DNA of 64,000 nucleotides, taken from Circinella umbellata (lineage: Eukaryota > Mucoromycota > Mucoromycetes > Mucorales > Lichtheimiaceae). The notes beneath the pieces are model-generated. The model did not search any database and had not been told where the DNA came from. It was given only the letters and a program-made list of their open reading frames with translations. This document shows positions 45,587 through 61,244 of the stretch, one piece after another. Both the position numbers and the translations under genes were made by a program. Numbering within the stretch: the stretch's first letter is position 1; each line of letters opens with the position of its first letter. The stretch is from assembly GCA_025093555.1 (NCBI GenBank), contig JAIWNF010000012.1, positions 248,001 to 312,000 of the forward strand. The letters are read 5' to 3'.

Positions 45587-46538
45587 ATTGTTGAAATTTT
45601 ATATTATATTCGTATTTTTAATGTTAAAGATGACATAATAATTTTGTTGTAATCGTAAGAAACACATAAACACTATTTCTTGTATTATAATGTTTCGACA
45701 ATATCTTTTGTGTTGCTGTAAGAACGATAGAAGGTATAATATTATATATACACACCATAAATATATTATCAATATTGACCAGGATATCTTTTTATTAGTA
45801 AAATCATAGCTAACACGACGATAGAGCCCTCCAAAATACGTACATGTTTTTTTTTCTTATAGAATTTTCGACAGTTTAAAGTTAAAACTATGAGAATATA
45901 TACAGAAAAAGTCAAAAAGTTATAATATATAGACTGCCCGTTATAATCCATACTTTACGTATAACATATGTAGGGATTCTTTGCTCGGTTTCATTATACT
46001 GTGCGCAGAAAAAAGTAAAACTGATCACCAGACAATAATCATATACCTGATTTAATAACTCTGAGTCTAAAATACGTTGTTGGTAATATAGGTTCAAGAA
46101 GCAATTATACCTTTAGGACCAAATATTTCCTCTCAAGACTATTGGTAACCATAGATACACCTAGTATAGACATGGATTCTGTTCGAATTATAAAATTTTA
46201 TCAATTTCTAAAATAATGTATTTCGATGTTCTTGTCCCCCGTCACCCCCCCCTAAAAAATAGGTTGGCGGATGTTTTTTTTAACTGTTGATTAATGCTAT
46301 ATATATCAAGATAATCAATCATTCTTTCATTTGTAAAAGAAGAAGCATGCAGTTTTATCTCGAAAATTAAATGCCAAAAGTTTATTTTATTTTTAATTTT
46401 GTAAACGGTTAATGGGTTGCAACCACTGTCCGATAAATGATCTTGTTTCTTTTTGATTTTAAACATCTAAATTAAGTAAAAGATATAAAAAATTGCATTT
46501 ATGAGTCAAACTTTTTAATTCATTTTAATTCTTGATAA
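45587..46538. other. Spacer between convergent COG8 and glycosyltransferase-like gene
   Basis: About 950 bp, AT-rich. The only notable element is a C run at 46244-46251. No coding potential is seen on either strand beyond short shadow frames. Confidence 0.5.
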
Positions 46539-47796
46539 TTAATCATTGCTTTCTAAATTTCCCTTCACTAACTTACCTATAGATGAGGGGTGTAATAAAA
46601 GGCCATTATCTTCAAGAACTAATAGGCGTTGATGACAATATTCGTCTTGATGAATAGTAAGACCATGAAACTCGGGGTATTCAAAACATCGATATCCAGC
46701 CCGTATTGCCAATAAAGTAATAGCTGACTGATCCTGTCGATGATTTTCACGGCTAGACGATGGTGGAGCAATACAATTCTGTTCAATAGCACAATCATAC
46801 CAAGGTGTAATCAACTCATCCACAATTTTTTGATTACTTGCATCAAACCCAACAGCAGCACCATTACAATTTTCAAACATTTCAAAATCCTTCCTCCGTA
46901 ACTTGAAGTAATTAAACATGCCAATATGATTAAACTTGGATCCAATTAAACCAGTACTTCTTGGAGACCAAAATCCATGTCGTCGAATATATTGGGGTAT
47001 CATTTTCATGAATAAAGCGTTGGGCACATCGCCTGTATCCAGCCAGACAATGACTCCACCGTATTTTTTTTGCACTTCCTTGACAATTCCTGGTTTCCAT
47101 GCATATTGACCTCGATTGATTTGTACGTTCCAAAAAGGTGGATAAGCATCGTAATCGAAATCAACCATATCATCAAAATAGGCTTCTTTGTATAAATTAT
47201 CCATAATGGTACGTTGATGAGCATCAATACCCAAGTTATAGACAACGAGTCGTGGAAAATCTTGTGGTGCAACATATTTTTGTAGTTCCCGAAATGTATA
47301 AAGCATACTTTCTAATGCACAGAAATGATTACTACTAGCAGCTGTCACAACGGTGAAAGAATTATTTTCGTTATTATCAATGATTGGATCAATGGATACT
47401 GGGATGTTATCCAGATTAGTCTCATCATTATTGTCATCTTTTATAATATCGTCTTCCACTTTATCATTTGGTGAAGAAGGGTCAATGATTTCCTCGGGTG
47501 TAAGTATGAATTCATTATTATCAGGTTCCAATTCTACTGGTGGTGAAGGTTGTTTTTCTGGTTGTGATGGTTTACATGTTTCTCCACTACAATCACCTAT
47601 ACCAATCATAGTTTTTAGTATAATATTCCAGGTCCATATAAAAATATTTTCTGTTTTTTTTCTATCGAGATCGCGTCTTTGCTTTTTCTTTACCTTGTAT
47701 AGAAGAAGCATCATTGGCTTGTCGCGCGATGAATATTAAACAAATTATACAAAATGCAAAAATAGATTGTAAGATGATGGATCGTTTGAGTGGCAT
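46539..47796 (-). CDS. Type II membrane protein, glycosyltransferase-like
   Basis: Two exons (47796..47694 and 47596..46539) give 386 aa. Exon 1 encodes MPLKRSIILQSIFAFCIICL then IFIARQ, a short basic end plus one membrane helix: a signal anchor typical of Golgi enzymes. A Pro/Asp/Asn-rich stem (about 36-120) leads to a compact domain. It has TVVTAASSNHFCALESMLYT, RLVVYNLGIDAHQ, KPGIVKEVQKKYGGVIVWLD with TGD (a DxD-like motif), GAAVGFDASNQKIVDELITP and RQDQSAITLLAIRAGY. This order (start of an alpha/beta fold, DxD-like acidic site, late D-Q-S-A helix) resembles DUF1647-type and GT-A glycosyltransferases. I infer a Golgi sugar transferase. Donor and acceptor are unknown. Confidence 0.72.
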
Positions 47797-49746
47797 GATA
47801 TAATGTGTTTATATGAACATGTGTGTATTATAAATAATTATGTAAATAAATATGTAAAAGAAAAAAAAAAGAACAAAATAATATAATATAAACGAGAATG
47901 GTGGGTTTGCTGGTTTTTTTTTTCTTCAAACGAATGTGAATGAACGGTATAATATGTGCACAAAAAAAAAAGTTTAAAAAAAAAGAAGAAAAAAAAAAAG
48001 AGAAATATAAAAATGGAAAAGGTCCAAGCAAAAAGAACAAAGAAGATAGAAGGAGAAAGGAGCAAAAAAAAAAAAAAAGCCAGGGGAATATGTGTGTGTA
48101 TAAAAAGAGTAGCTTTCAAAAAGTAATTACTGTATTTTACTTTCGGGTAGCGGCTTACCGTGTCGTCTCTTCTTTGTACGACATATAATCTATTTATAGT
48201 GATACCAAAAATTAAAAAAAAATAGGGTAAAAACACACACAACTGCTTTATTATTTCATTTTGTAATCAAGATTGATAGATTATTTGATTTTGAACTATT
48301 TTATACTTTCAATTTGAGTTTAGGGGGAGTTGGTTAAAAAAAAGTGAGAGAACTTTGATTAAAAAAAAGGAACCAGAACCAAGTGCACGAAAAAGAAAAA
48401 ACTTTTTTCATTTCGCTGAATATGAAAAAATTATGATTACCTTTTCTACCGTGATCCATTATATAAAAGTCAACCATTAACACTAAAAACCATTAATTGA
48501 GTTTGTTCCAGCCACTTGGGTTCCATTTTTTATATTCTTCAAAAAAAAAGTAATGTGGATATATGGATATACCAATTATTTATAACTGACATATACGTAT
48601 TTATATTATTTTTGAACATCCCCATATTTTTAGGTTCGAGACCCATCATAAATTGTTAAAGTTCCGATTTTTTTTATTGGGTTCGCTACATGTATGTTAT
48701 TAACTCAATAATAATGATATTATTTACTAGGTAACGAGTTGGACTATATCGATTATTTTTTTATGTGTCCAGAATCAACAATGATATTGATTAGCTTTAG
48801 TATAAATTTACCTTTTTAGTATTAAACCTGTAATCTCTCCCTCTCTCTTTTTTTTAGTACCTTACTATAAATAAAAATCAAACGACTCACAACTTTTTTC
48901 CGTCGATAAAAAAAGAGATACGTAATCAATAGAGACGTTCCTATTATTTACATAACTAATCGATCCTTAGTTATGTGTCATTATACCCAATCTGTTTTTA
49001 ATGCGACATAGGTTCGAATATAGTCTTATATATAAAACTGTTTATTATTTCGAATTAACAGTATATCCTTTTGTTTTTTCTTTTGCTGCTAATAAGTATA
49101 TTAACAAGAGTCAACAGACAAGAAATAATAGATATGCAACTCGTGAAGAAAGTGGATTGGTGAGATGCTTTAATTCTTTTTTCAAGCCATAAAAGATTTA
49201 GTAGAATAGGATAATTTAATATCGAACTCCTTTCACAAGGATAAATATTACCTAATTCAGTTGCTATGGTGATATCGAGTTTAGTTTCATATGAACGAAA
49301 AAAAGTATAGGATTTAGTTGTTATGGATATTTAAATGTATAAAATTGTAACATGATACAAACAGAAATCGTTTTGTACCTGTCAATAGAAATATGATGAT
49401 TTTTGATGTCATTATTTATTCCCCATGACGTTCAATTGCTCGTAATTACTTCTTTTAGAAAATGGGAGAATATAATTTTTATTATCCTCACGAGTTTTCC
49501 TTGTAGAATAGATTTAGTCATTAAAAAATACCTACATTCGTTAAACATATTAGAATCGAGTTGGAATATCAAGTTACAGTTTCAGGGTCGCACAACCCAA
49601 GAGAGTTTTTTGTTGTTTTTGTATAGCGGAGCAATAAAAAATGCATGACTCTGAAAACAATCAAATGAAAAAAAATAAAAAAAACATCGTGTTTTATTCA
49701 ATATATTTACCAAAAATACCTGTTGTTTTTTTTTAATAAACTGGGA
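47797..49746. other. Intergenic, 1.95 kb, divergent
   Basis: Lies between the outward-facing starts of the glycosyltransferase-like gene and DNA polymerase gamma. It holds long A-rich tracts (47960-48080) that produce artificial Phe- or Lys-rich frames, a CT run at 48836-48846 and no recognisable gene. Confidence 0.5.
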
Positions 49747-52700
49747 ATGACAACTAGAATCACCTGTGAAACCAGGATATTACAGCGCATTACGTTAACA
49801 GCACGATCTATTGACGGTCGATTGTTTCATACAACAACAAAATCTTTTTCTCCAAAAACACCATTAAAAAAAGGCAAAAATAGCGATGGTAAAATAAATA
49901 AACAATTCCTCATTCTGAAAGGCAAAAAAAAAGACAATTATATAATAAACAGCGCGTTTCTTTATATATATATATTACTGTTTTTTTTTAAAAAAAAGCT
50001 AAATCATTAAATATTGTTGCTATTAATTAGTGCGGATAAATCCAGCCAATGTTCAACTTTTATCACCTAAACTTCATGAACAAGTATTTGGTAAAAGCTC
50101 ACCTAAAGGAGGAGGTAGAATATCCATGGCAAGAAAAGCTGCTGCAGAAGAACACCTTCGACTTCAAAATATTTGGGGTAAAAAAAGTGATACACAAGAC
50201 CCAATTGGTTTGAAATTACCTGAAATTTATGGACAAAATATTGAGGAACATTTTATGCGAATTGGATATGAACAAAGTGGGAAATATTTAGAAAGAGCTG
50301 AAACATTTGCTCAAATCGATTTACCAACAATGCCTCAAAAATGGAATCAACAAGCTGGATGGACACGATATGATAAAGATACTGCCAATGGAAAAGAAAC
50401 AGCAGTAGATTATCCTTTAGAAGATTTATTAGTTTTTGATGTGGAAGTACTTGTAAAAACCAGTCAATATCCAATCATGGCAGTTGCAGCATCTGATAAA
50501 GCATGGTATTCTTGGACATCTCCTTATTTATCTGGTGATAGTAGCCATCCAGATCATCTTATACCATTAGGAGGAGAAGGAAAGGAAAAAATGGTTATAG
50601 GTCATAATGTCGGATATGATCGAGCACGGATAGCGGATGAATATAAACGTACTTCTTCTGGTATACGTTATCTTGATACAATGAGTCTTCATATTGCGGT
50701 AGCTGGATTATGTTCACAGCAACGACCAGCGTGGCTTAAACGAAAAAAACAACAAGATGAATTGTCCATAACAGCACTTGATCCCGACGCCGCTGATAAC
50801 GACCCTACTATCGCTAGTAGTAAAGCAGCTGATATTCAAGACACCATGTTTTTCGACGTCAGCTCGCTCAACAGTCTCAAAGATGTCGCCAAATTTCACT
50901 GTGATATAGAAGTTGACAAATCTGTACGATCCTATTTTGAAACTGGTACATTACAAGATATACAAGATAATTTCCAAGAAGCAATGGGTTATTGTGCACT
51001 AGATGTTGCCATGACTCATCGTATCTACAAAGTGGTTCTTCCGAAATTTCGTGACAATTGTCCTCATCCTGTATCATTTGCTGGTATGCTCCATATGGGT
51101 AACTCTTTTCTAACCGTAACTGAAAAATGGGAAAATTATTTGAAACGCTCTTCAAAGAAACATGAAGAATTAAGCGATTTGGTCGATATCAATTTAAGAG
51201 ATCTTGCAGAAAAAGCACGCGTTTTGGTGAACGAACCTGAAATATGGGAAAAAGATCCATGGCTATCCCAGCTGGACTGGTATGTCAATCCACGTCAACG
51301 CAAGTTAAAGGGCCAACCCAAATGGTACAAGGACGCTTATGATTCAAAAGCAGAAAAATTAAAAATTTCCATTCGGTCTCGAGTTGCTCCACTTTTACTT
51401 CGATTAAAATGGCATGGTCATCCACTACATTATATATCTCGACATGGATGGTGTTACAAGATACCACATGATCAAGTAGAAGAAAATACACCTCAAGGAA
51501 TATTTCAGGATGAAACTTATCGATATATTAAAGTACCTCACAAGGATGGTGCAGAAGCCAATTGTGGGAATCCTCTTGCAAAAGGATATATTGGTGCTTA
51601 TGAAGATAAGACAATGACTTCTGAATATGAAGCAGCTAAACAAGCATTAGAACTTAATGCAAAATCGGCCTATTGGATTAGTGCGAGGGAACGTATTTTG
51701 GGTCAATTTGTTGTTTGGGATGATAATCCACAAGTTGACATGCAACTTCCTCCACGACACAAAGAAGAAGGAGAAAATAGTGTGGGCGATCATGGTAAGT
51801 ATGGTATAATCCTACCTCAAATGGTCACTATGGGTACAATTACTCGGCGTGCCGTAGAAAAAACTTGGTTAACTGCAAGTAATGCGAAAGCCAACCGTAT
51901 TGGTTCAGAATTAAAATCCATGATCCAAGTTCCTGAAGGGTACAAAATTGTCGGTGCGGATGTTGATTCTGAAGAACTATGGATTTCCAGTGTGATTGGG
52001 GATGCTCAATTTGGTTTCCATGGTGCTACTGCTCTTGGTTGGATGACATTACAAGGTTCTAAAGCCGAAGGAACTGATTTACATTCTAAAACTGCAAGTA
52101 TTTTGGGTATCAGTCGTGACAAGGCCAAGATTTTTAATTATGCACGTATTTATGGTGCAGGTGTAAAATATGCTACTAGTCTTTTATTACAGTATAGCCA
52201 GGGTATGGATCCAGATGAAGCTAAAAAACGAGCCTTAGCTCTTTATGCCAATACAAAAGGTGAAAAAGAGCACTCTTCCAAAAATCGATTTGAACGACCT
52301 TTTTGGCATGGTGGTAGTGAGAGTTATATGTTTAATGCTCTTGAAGATATTGCCTTGTCCAAAGAACCTCGAACACCGGTATTGGGATGTGCTATTACGG
52401 ACGCATTGAAACCAAGATATACGGGTACTCAGTTTTTGACATCCCGTGTCAATTGGGTAGTACAAAGCTCTGGTGTAGACTATCTTCATTTATTAATTAC
52501 ATCCATGTCTCATTTAATTGATCGATATCAAATTAATGCAAGATTTATGTTGTCTGTCCACGATGAAGTTCGATATTTATCTACTGAAGAAGATAAACAT
52601 CGTACAGCACTTGCACTTCAAGTAGCAAATCTTTGGACTCGAGCATTATTTAGTTGGAGATTATGTGTTGAAAGTTTACCCCAGGTTTGTTATTAAAAAA

Positions 52701-53311
52701 AAAAGATAATCTCCGCTATTTTTTTTCTTTAGCTAATAGTATATATATAATTATAGAGCGTTGCATTCTTTTCTGCTGTTGATATCGATCATGTCCTTCG
52801 TAAAGAACCCAATATGCCATGTACAACACCTTCTCATGAAGAAACCATTAAAGAAGGTATCAGTTGTACTGTAGAAGATACCCTACGTGAATTAGAACAA
52901 GCAACACAAAAATCAAGAAACGATATTTGTTTATTAGGTGAAGGACAATCTACTCTTGGTAAAACAGTCGATAATGAACTGGTTGAAAGCTCCATTAAAA
53001 AATTAGAACAACAACGTAAACTTTGTGGTATAGAATTCTTAAAAGCACAAATGCATCAAGATCTCAAATCAGCGTTAGATTCTCGATCATCAAAAGGAAA
53101 TCAACAAACCGAAGAAATTATTACATCATCTATTACTCCAACTTCTCAATACGAATTTTATCAATTCAATAATAATTATAATTATAACAATAATATTAGC
53201 AGTAGAAATCATCCAATGAACTCATCACTATCATCACCCTCATCATCCTCATCCTCATCCTCATCTACATTTGTAAAAAAATTGCATTCACCTATCATCC
53301 GTCGTTATTAA
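49747..53311 (+). CDS. MIP1: Mitochondrial DNA polymerase gamma, catalytic subunit
   Basis: Three exons (49747..49888, 50031..52684, 52757..53311) give 1116 aa. It replicates and proofreads mitochondrial DNA. The N-terminus (MTTRITCETRILQRITLTAR) is a mitochondrial presequence. Exonuclease motifs are ExoI LLVFDVEVL, ExoII IGHNVGYDRARIADEY and ExoIII YCALDVAMTHRIY. Polymerase motifs are A KIVGADVDSEELWISSVIGD, B RDKAKIFNYARIYGAGVKYA and C LSVHDEVRYL. All catalytic acidic residues are present. Start and splice choice keep the presequence joined to VRINPANVQLLSPKLHEQVF. The C-terminus carries about 160 extra residues past the conserved FFSAVDIDHVLRKEP block, ending in Asn/Tyr and Ser runs. Mgm101, the second mtDNA-maintenance protein of the window, lies about 46 kb away. 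Confidence 0.97.
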
Positions 53312-54242
53312 TTTTATTTAATAATAAAAACATCTTACATACTCATTTTTCATTTTTGAAAATCACATATGACATTGAAAAAAACAACAACAAAAAGTAT
53401 TTATAGGTCATACATTACATTTCATAAGCAGAAAAAAAGGATGATACAAAGGGTGTGTTGGGGTGTGTGACAAAGTACAAAGTCCCTGTATTATATAATC
53501 ATCAAATATTTTCCATCTCAGGTTTAGTTTAACCGATCTCCCCCCCATCTTTGAGTAAGCCAATAGAAATAGAAGAGACAAGCGTTACATGGCTTATTTA
53601 TTAAGTTTTAATCGTAGGATCAGATGATGGATATTGAAGAAGGAAAGAGAGTAACGGTTATCGTTAGTAAGGTTTTTGGGTCGCACTAAAGTAGCTTACG
53701 TAGAATCATCTAAACGTTTTGCTGATGGACTATTCAATTATATATACATATGTATATGCTACAGTAACAGTGTTTATAAAAAGTGAAAATAATATATGAA
53801 AGAATAATCTGAATTAAATAAGTGTTAACATATAAATAACAAATATATTTTTATAAGCCAAAAGAAGTTGTACGTAACCAAAAGTGGTCAAAAAAAAAGA
53901 GAGACTTTTGGATCTATCAACCATTTCTGGTTAACTAATTCTCAATGATTTAAAAAAAGGGTGTTATCGATCACAGAAGAAAAGAAACTTATAAAACATA
54001 ACCACTTCAAAAAAATTACATAATCTGTTACAAGGGGGAGGGGGGATCCGCGGGCGCACTCACTTATGTAAAAACAGGCAAAGTGTCAAAAAAAGCTCCA
54101 TTATAAAAAGAAAACCCAGGTTCGGAGCATAAATCAAAAACTTATATCAAATAAAAAATAAGGGCCCTTTTCAAATACTTTATTCTTTATTCCACAACTT
54201 TTTTTTTTGTTACTTCATCTCCGAAATTATAAAGCCCATAAA
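53312..54242. other. Intergenic, promoter of the epimerase
   Basis: About 930 bp. It contains a G-rich/GC-rich block (54032-54059: GGGGGAGGGGGGATCCGCGG and following CGC) about 190 bp before the GALE start, standing out from the AT-rich surroundings. AGGGG is the STRE-type stress element core in yeasts. A role here is inference. Confidence 0.45.
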
Positions 54243-55677
<1,435 letters not shown>

Positions 55678-58600
55678 TTTCGCATATATATATATATATA
55701 TATTTATATACACTTTTTTTTTTGTTTTTTTTTCTTCTTTCTCTTCGTACTCCTCCTAATCTTAATTCTATATACACAAAATAACTACAATTATTTACCC
55801 TCCACTTTTTAAAATATAAATGAACAAGTATTGTTTTTTTCATTATAACACCCTTCATATATATATATATATATATATATACAAACTTGCTGTTTTGTTT
55901 ATTCTTATTATTACTATTCAAACATTTTGCTTTATTTATTTTATTTTTTTGTTCATTAGAAATCTGCTCAAAAAATTGCTTTTTGTGCATCAAAATAGAA
56001 TATATTTTATTATTATTAGTATGATTTTGCATATATAGCATTATTTTATTCTTTCAGTTCGCACATGTAGTTTATAAGTTTATTGAGATGTTTGTAAACG
56101 ATTTATATTTCCACTTTCTCGACAATCAAAGAATCATATATTTTCACTAATAATTTGATTTATTCTATAAATCATTAACTTGTAATATCTTCAAAAAGAA
56201 CCGTGAGCAAAAGCTGTGTCAACTCGACAAACTTAGGGGTGGGAGTTAAACTATTACCGAATAAATGTAACGCGTTTATATCCCTGTTTTCCCTCCACGA
56301 TTTGTGAATCATACAAGCATTTAATAAACAATCTCTCATAGTGCGATAAATGAAAACTTTTATTTTCTTCCACACTTTTTTTTGGCGGTATTAAAGAAAA
56401 GATAAGATTACTGCTGATTATGATTCTGATATGTATTATTCACTGTATTCTATGTTTTCATTCATGATTTTATATTATAGTCATCTAATCTTCAGTGTCG
56501 CCCCCTACACAAATAAGTTTTACAATAAAGCGATATGAGTTGTCGAATGATACTGCGGTACAAATTTTAAAAGAATTTTGACACATTTCTAGACAAACTT
56601 TGATAAAACGAAAAGTATACACTCAAGAAGTTAAACACATTATATCTTTTGTTCACGATAAAATTAGATAACTTGTACAGTAGCGACTACGATCCTATTT
56701 ATGATATATACGTACAGTTGTATTTTGTTTTTGTTTTTTATAACTAACTTTTTAAACAATACGTACGTACGTAGATTTTAGACAAAGTATATATGTGTCT
56801 TGTATTTTACTTTTTATTATTATTCAAGCCTCACTTATTGTTATTTATTTATTTACTATTACATCATATGAGTCATAAATAACAGATCTCAACTTCAATA
56901 CTTGGAACAACTGTTGAACTTTCCTCCCTAATATTTTGATGTTTTGCAACATTTATATTGTCTATTAGTAATAAAAAAACAATACCTAAGAAAAAGGAAT
57001 TTATAAACAGCTGAAAACTAAATTCAAAAGTGCATTATACATACACACACACACACATATATGGAGTGAGCAAGTGATTCAATATGCAATGCAGGGTAAC
57101 GCTCGTTCTGATGCTTACCAAAAAATGACAAAGCTGTAATGATTAACTGAGCCAGTTTTTTTTATTATTAATAATGCATGATCACTAAATTACACACACA
57201 TATATATATATATATATATAGTGAATAAGCATATAAGTTAAAAAGAGGTCTATGTATGCATATTTTCTGATTCAATTGATCATCACATACCCACTTGAAA
57301 TAGATTGATATCAGAATCAAAGATTGGTTATATTTTCGGTGTCTTTAGAATTACCATCAAAATATAGGAGAATACTATCTCACGTGTAAATGAATTATTA
57401 TTTATTATCCCATTTTGAGTCCCCTACTATTCTTTTTTTCTCAGAAATCGAAACTGACAGTCATGTGTGTTTATTATTTATTCTATGCATAAAAGCTGCT
57501 TTTGAATTGTGATTCGCTACTAATGTATTATTATACTGTTCAGAACCAAATATATTTATGTGCGTAATCTTTACTTCTATAACTTATAATGAAAGGTGGG
57601 GTGAAAACAAAAAACAATTTAAACTCTACGTATCCTTAAAAAAAATCCTCGTTGCTATCAAAATTTTGGGTGTTTATATAAACAATTACCATATTTATCT
57701 TCATGATAATGACAGTGATAGAGGAAAGATCTTGATTTAGTGTGGAACAGCAATAAAAGCATCATGTAGAACTAACATCAGAAAAAAAATGGATACATAC
57801 TGTAGTATTAGAGAGTATAACCTGATGTGAAAGCTATTGTGTACTTCGTGATTTTTTTTTTTTTTTGATTGTTCTCCCCTTGCATGGAAAATACCATGTA
57901 ATATTTTGGTAAGAATATTTAGTAATATCTTGTAAATACAAAGTAGAAATAAATACAGTAATTAGATATCAATGTAGGGCAGGACACTCATAATTATGAA
58001 TCAATCACTCCAAATATTTAAGATTTACGGAAAAGACTCATAAATTCTATAACATCATTATTAACGTACTGTCTCGTTTCTATTTCTATTTTTTATTTTT
58101 TGACGGAACGGAGGATAATTTGCGGAAAGCGTCTAAATGTGACAATTGATCTATTATTGTTTTTTTATAGTTCTACCAGAATAGGATGCCCTTTAAGGAC
58201 ATTGAACTATAAGCCCAAAATATTCCTTGTCAACTTCTGGAATGAGGGGGATTATTCAATCTACTATAATGATAAATTATATATATCATTATAATCAAAT
58301 GATTGATTTAAAATAAACAAATTATTAGTTATGTAGACAGTTTTCAATAGACTTAAAAGTACAGAATTATCTGAAAAAAGGAAGAATCTGTCAAAAATAA
58401 AAAGATGCATGTTGTAATACAGTACACACACAAAGAAGAGGATTACCTTCACTGTGATGGTGTGTGCACACTTTCATCTTTCTGTACAACTGCTTGAAAA
58501 AAAAAACAAGTATTAGACTACTTTTTTTTTTGTACATCCATCATTGGTAGTACATTGATAAGGTGTTGTGTATTACTATTATAAGCATGCTCATAAAAGG

Positions 58601-61244
58601 AAACAATTATCAACTTACGTACGTACTCAAGTTTTTACAATTCCATTAGTTTATGTATTACAAATTGACAACTTTTTTTTTTGTCTTCTTCATTATAAAA
58701 AAAATGATACCATGTGATGTATATAGGACAATGTGGCCCTTTAAAAGTCAACTATCAAAAGTTAATTTGTTTCTAAGGAAACTAATAATTATAAATGATA
58801 CGATGTTCTCATTTTTTCTTTCAATAAAGTAACGGTATAAATAACGGATTATAATACTTGCTTGACCTTTGAATTAAAAAAAGAAGTTAGTAGCATACGT
58901 AGCAGGTATGTATTATCACATATCCACGTCACTCTGATAAAAATATGGACATATATTTATTTGAAGATCATTTTGAAGTTTTCACAATAGTAAATTATAC
59001 TTGGAGAAATTGTTGTTATTTATTTATTTTATATGTGTGTTATAGATGGGAATCTTCTCCCCCTTTTTTCTTTTGTCCTTCTTGTTGTATATGGATAAAT
59101 AACTGTGTTTTTTAGTTAGTTAGAAAGAGCTATAGCTAGTTGATTGCATATTACTGTTCTACATTAAAATAATTATTTAACTATACTATCTTTATAATTC
59201 TTAGTATTAACACTGTTGTTGTTATTGTTGTTGTTATCATGACTTACAAAAAGAGTTATTTCGATATGCATTGAAATTTGATAATCCTTCTTTCTTCATA
59301 AACAACAACAAATTTTTTCTTTAGAAAGAAAAGAATTTGCCATGTTTATATACACTATTTTAGCAATTACGTATAAATTGTAAAACAATGTTTAAATATC
59401 ATACAAAATACGTGACCATTTGTTGTTGTTGTTGTTGTTGTTTATAATGACATTTTCCAATAATGACCATCAGCTTCTAATTATTTTCTTCGCCCCCGGT
59501 CCTCTCTTCCCCCCCCCCGGAAAAATGCAGGTGTTTCTTGCATAAAAGAATTATTATAATAATTAACATGTGTTCGCCTCCCAATTCAATGGAGTAGGAT
59601 GACGAACAGGTATAAACATATGTAATATAATTTAACCCCACAATTTTTACTTTTTTTTTTTACCTATTACTACTTGACATAATACAACAACAAATGACTC
59701 CTTAATTCTTGAATCTATAGATTTTCTTTTGTTGTACGTAATTTCTGATTTGATTTGATTTGATCTATATAACAAATATTTATATATATAAAAAAACTTG
59801 AATGATTTCCAAAATAAAAGAAAATAATAATAATAATAAGGATAAATTTCTTTTTTTGAAAGCAAAAAGAGAAAACCTTTGTATAATTTTGTATTATTGC
59901 ATATTTGTTTATTTTTCTCTCTTTTTTTTTTAGATTTATTATTTATACTTACTATCTCCTTATTATTATATAGATTATATGATATAGCATGTTAAGACAA
60001 AAAAAAACTGATGAATGTTGATTTATATGTACTATATACTATTAGATGATAGAAAATGCAGTAATTGAAAAGATCAAAAAGAATAGAGAGATTCATTTTC
60101 AATATCTCGGAAAGTCTGAACCGATGTTACAATAAACCTTTTCAACCATCAAGATGAAACAGCTGATAATAATCTCTTTTTATAAAAACCATCCAATAAA
60201 TTTTACTTACGTATGATCAACTGGTCAAATATACATTTGTCACAGCTTCAAAGTTGAAACCATTTTATCTTATATGATATTTAATAAACTAAAATAGTTT
60301 AATACATAATAGTATATCTTAATAACGATTATGACGATTATGACGATACGTAGATTTGCATATATTGAATAACGTTCTTTTTGTGTACGTATATGTATAT
60401 AAGTGAAAGATGTGTGTGTATGGGGGGGGGGTTAAAAAAGATAAAGGGGACCTTTTTGAAGGAAAGAGGATAAAAAAGAAAAGGGAGATTACAAAACACC
60501 ATAAAATCCGTTGCAGAAATATAGATATATCATATATACATATATATACATGTACTTATATATAAAAGGTCTATCTTTTTTTTTATTTTTATCTATGTAT
60601 GTTTAATTTAGACATAAGAAGTGATTGAATAGAAGAAAAATAAAGAATAAATTTCAAATTTTCGATAAGTGCGGTATACATTACCCTTTTTCCCTCCTCT
60701 TCGTCCCCCCCTTAAAAAATTACCCTCCCTTTTGTAATTTCTCCCTTCTTCTCCCTCCCCCCAAAAAAAAATAATCAACGGAAAAAGGGTCACGCGTGAG
60801 GCTCTTTTACGCCACGCTTTTGTGTAAATGTGAAATTAGATGATTTCTAGCACTAAATAACAATCGAAAAGAATTGAATATCACCAGCCTTATAGGATAT
60901 GATAGACCAAAAAAAAAAGTTTTTATTTATTTTGTTGTTATGAGAAAAAAAAAGACCATTCTCTTTCTTGTTTTTTTATTTTTCATTACCTTTTTTCTTC
61001 TTCTTCTTTTTCTTTTACGTATATATAAACATACGACTTTATCTTTATCTTTTATATATATAACCTATACACATTCATATATACAACCACTTTTACATAT
61101 TTATCTTTTTATTTTTTAAAACGCCACGCAAAAAAAAAAAAAAAACCACCTCACAAAAGTAACCTAGGCAACCACTGCCTTCTTTTTTTTTTCTTTTCTT
61201 TGCGTGGCTGACCAACTTCAAAAAAAGAAAGAGAAAAATTAAAC
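55678..61244. other. Largest gene-free stretch, 5.6 kb
   Basis: No conserved protein, tRNA or rRNA signature is visible on either strand. It is very AT-rich with (AT)n tracts (55684-55703, 55856-55882, 57193-57221), CA tracts (57043-57056), a (GTT)n tract at 59421-59441, TACGTACGT palindromes at 56760-56773 and 58616-58626, and C or G runs (59502-59518, 60422-60430). Scattered open frames of 60-126 codons follow these tracts and lack protein-like composition. It may be a repeat-rich or regulatory spacer, or hold a rapidly evolving RNA gene I cannot see. Confidence 0.5.
59421..59441. repeat. (GTT)n microsatellite
   Basis: About seven GTT units in the gene-free stretch, with a shorter imperfect copy near 59214-59236. 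Confidence 0.75.

Noticed and set aside
47828..48242. 134-codon and 82-codon frames on opposite strands
   Set aside because: Poly-A tracts give Phe-rich or Lys-rich strings. There is no start context, domain or splicing support.
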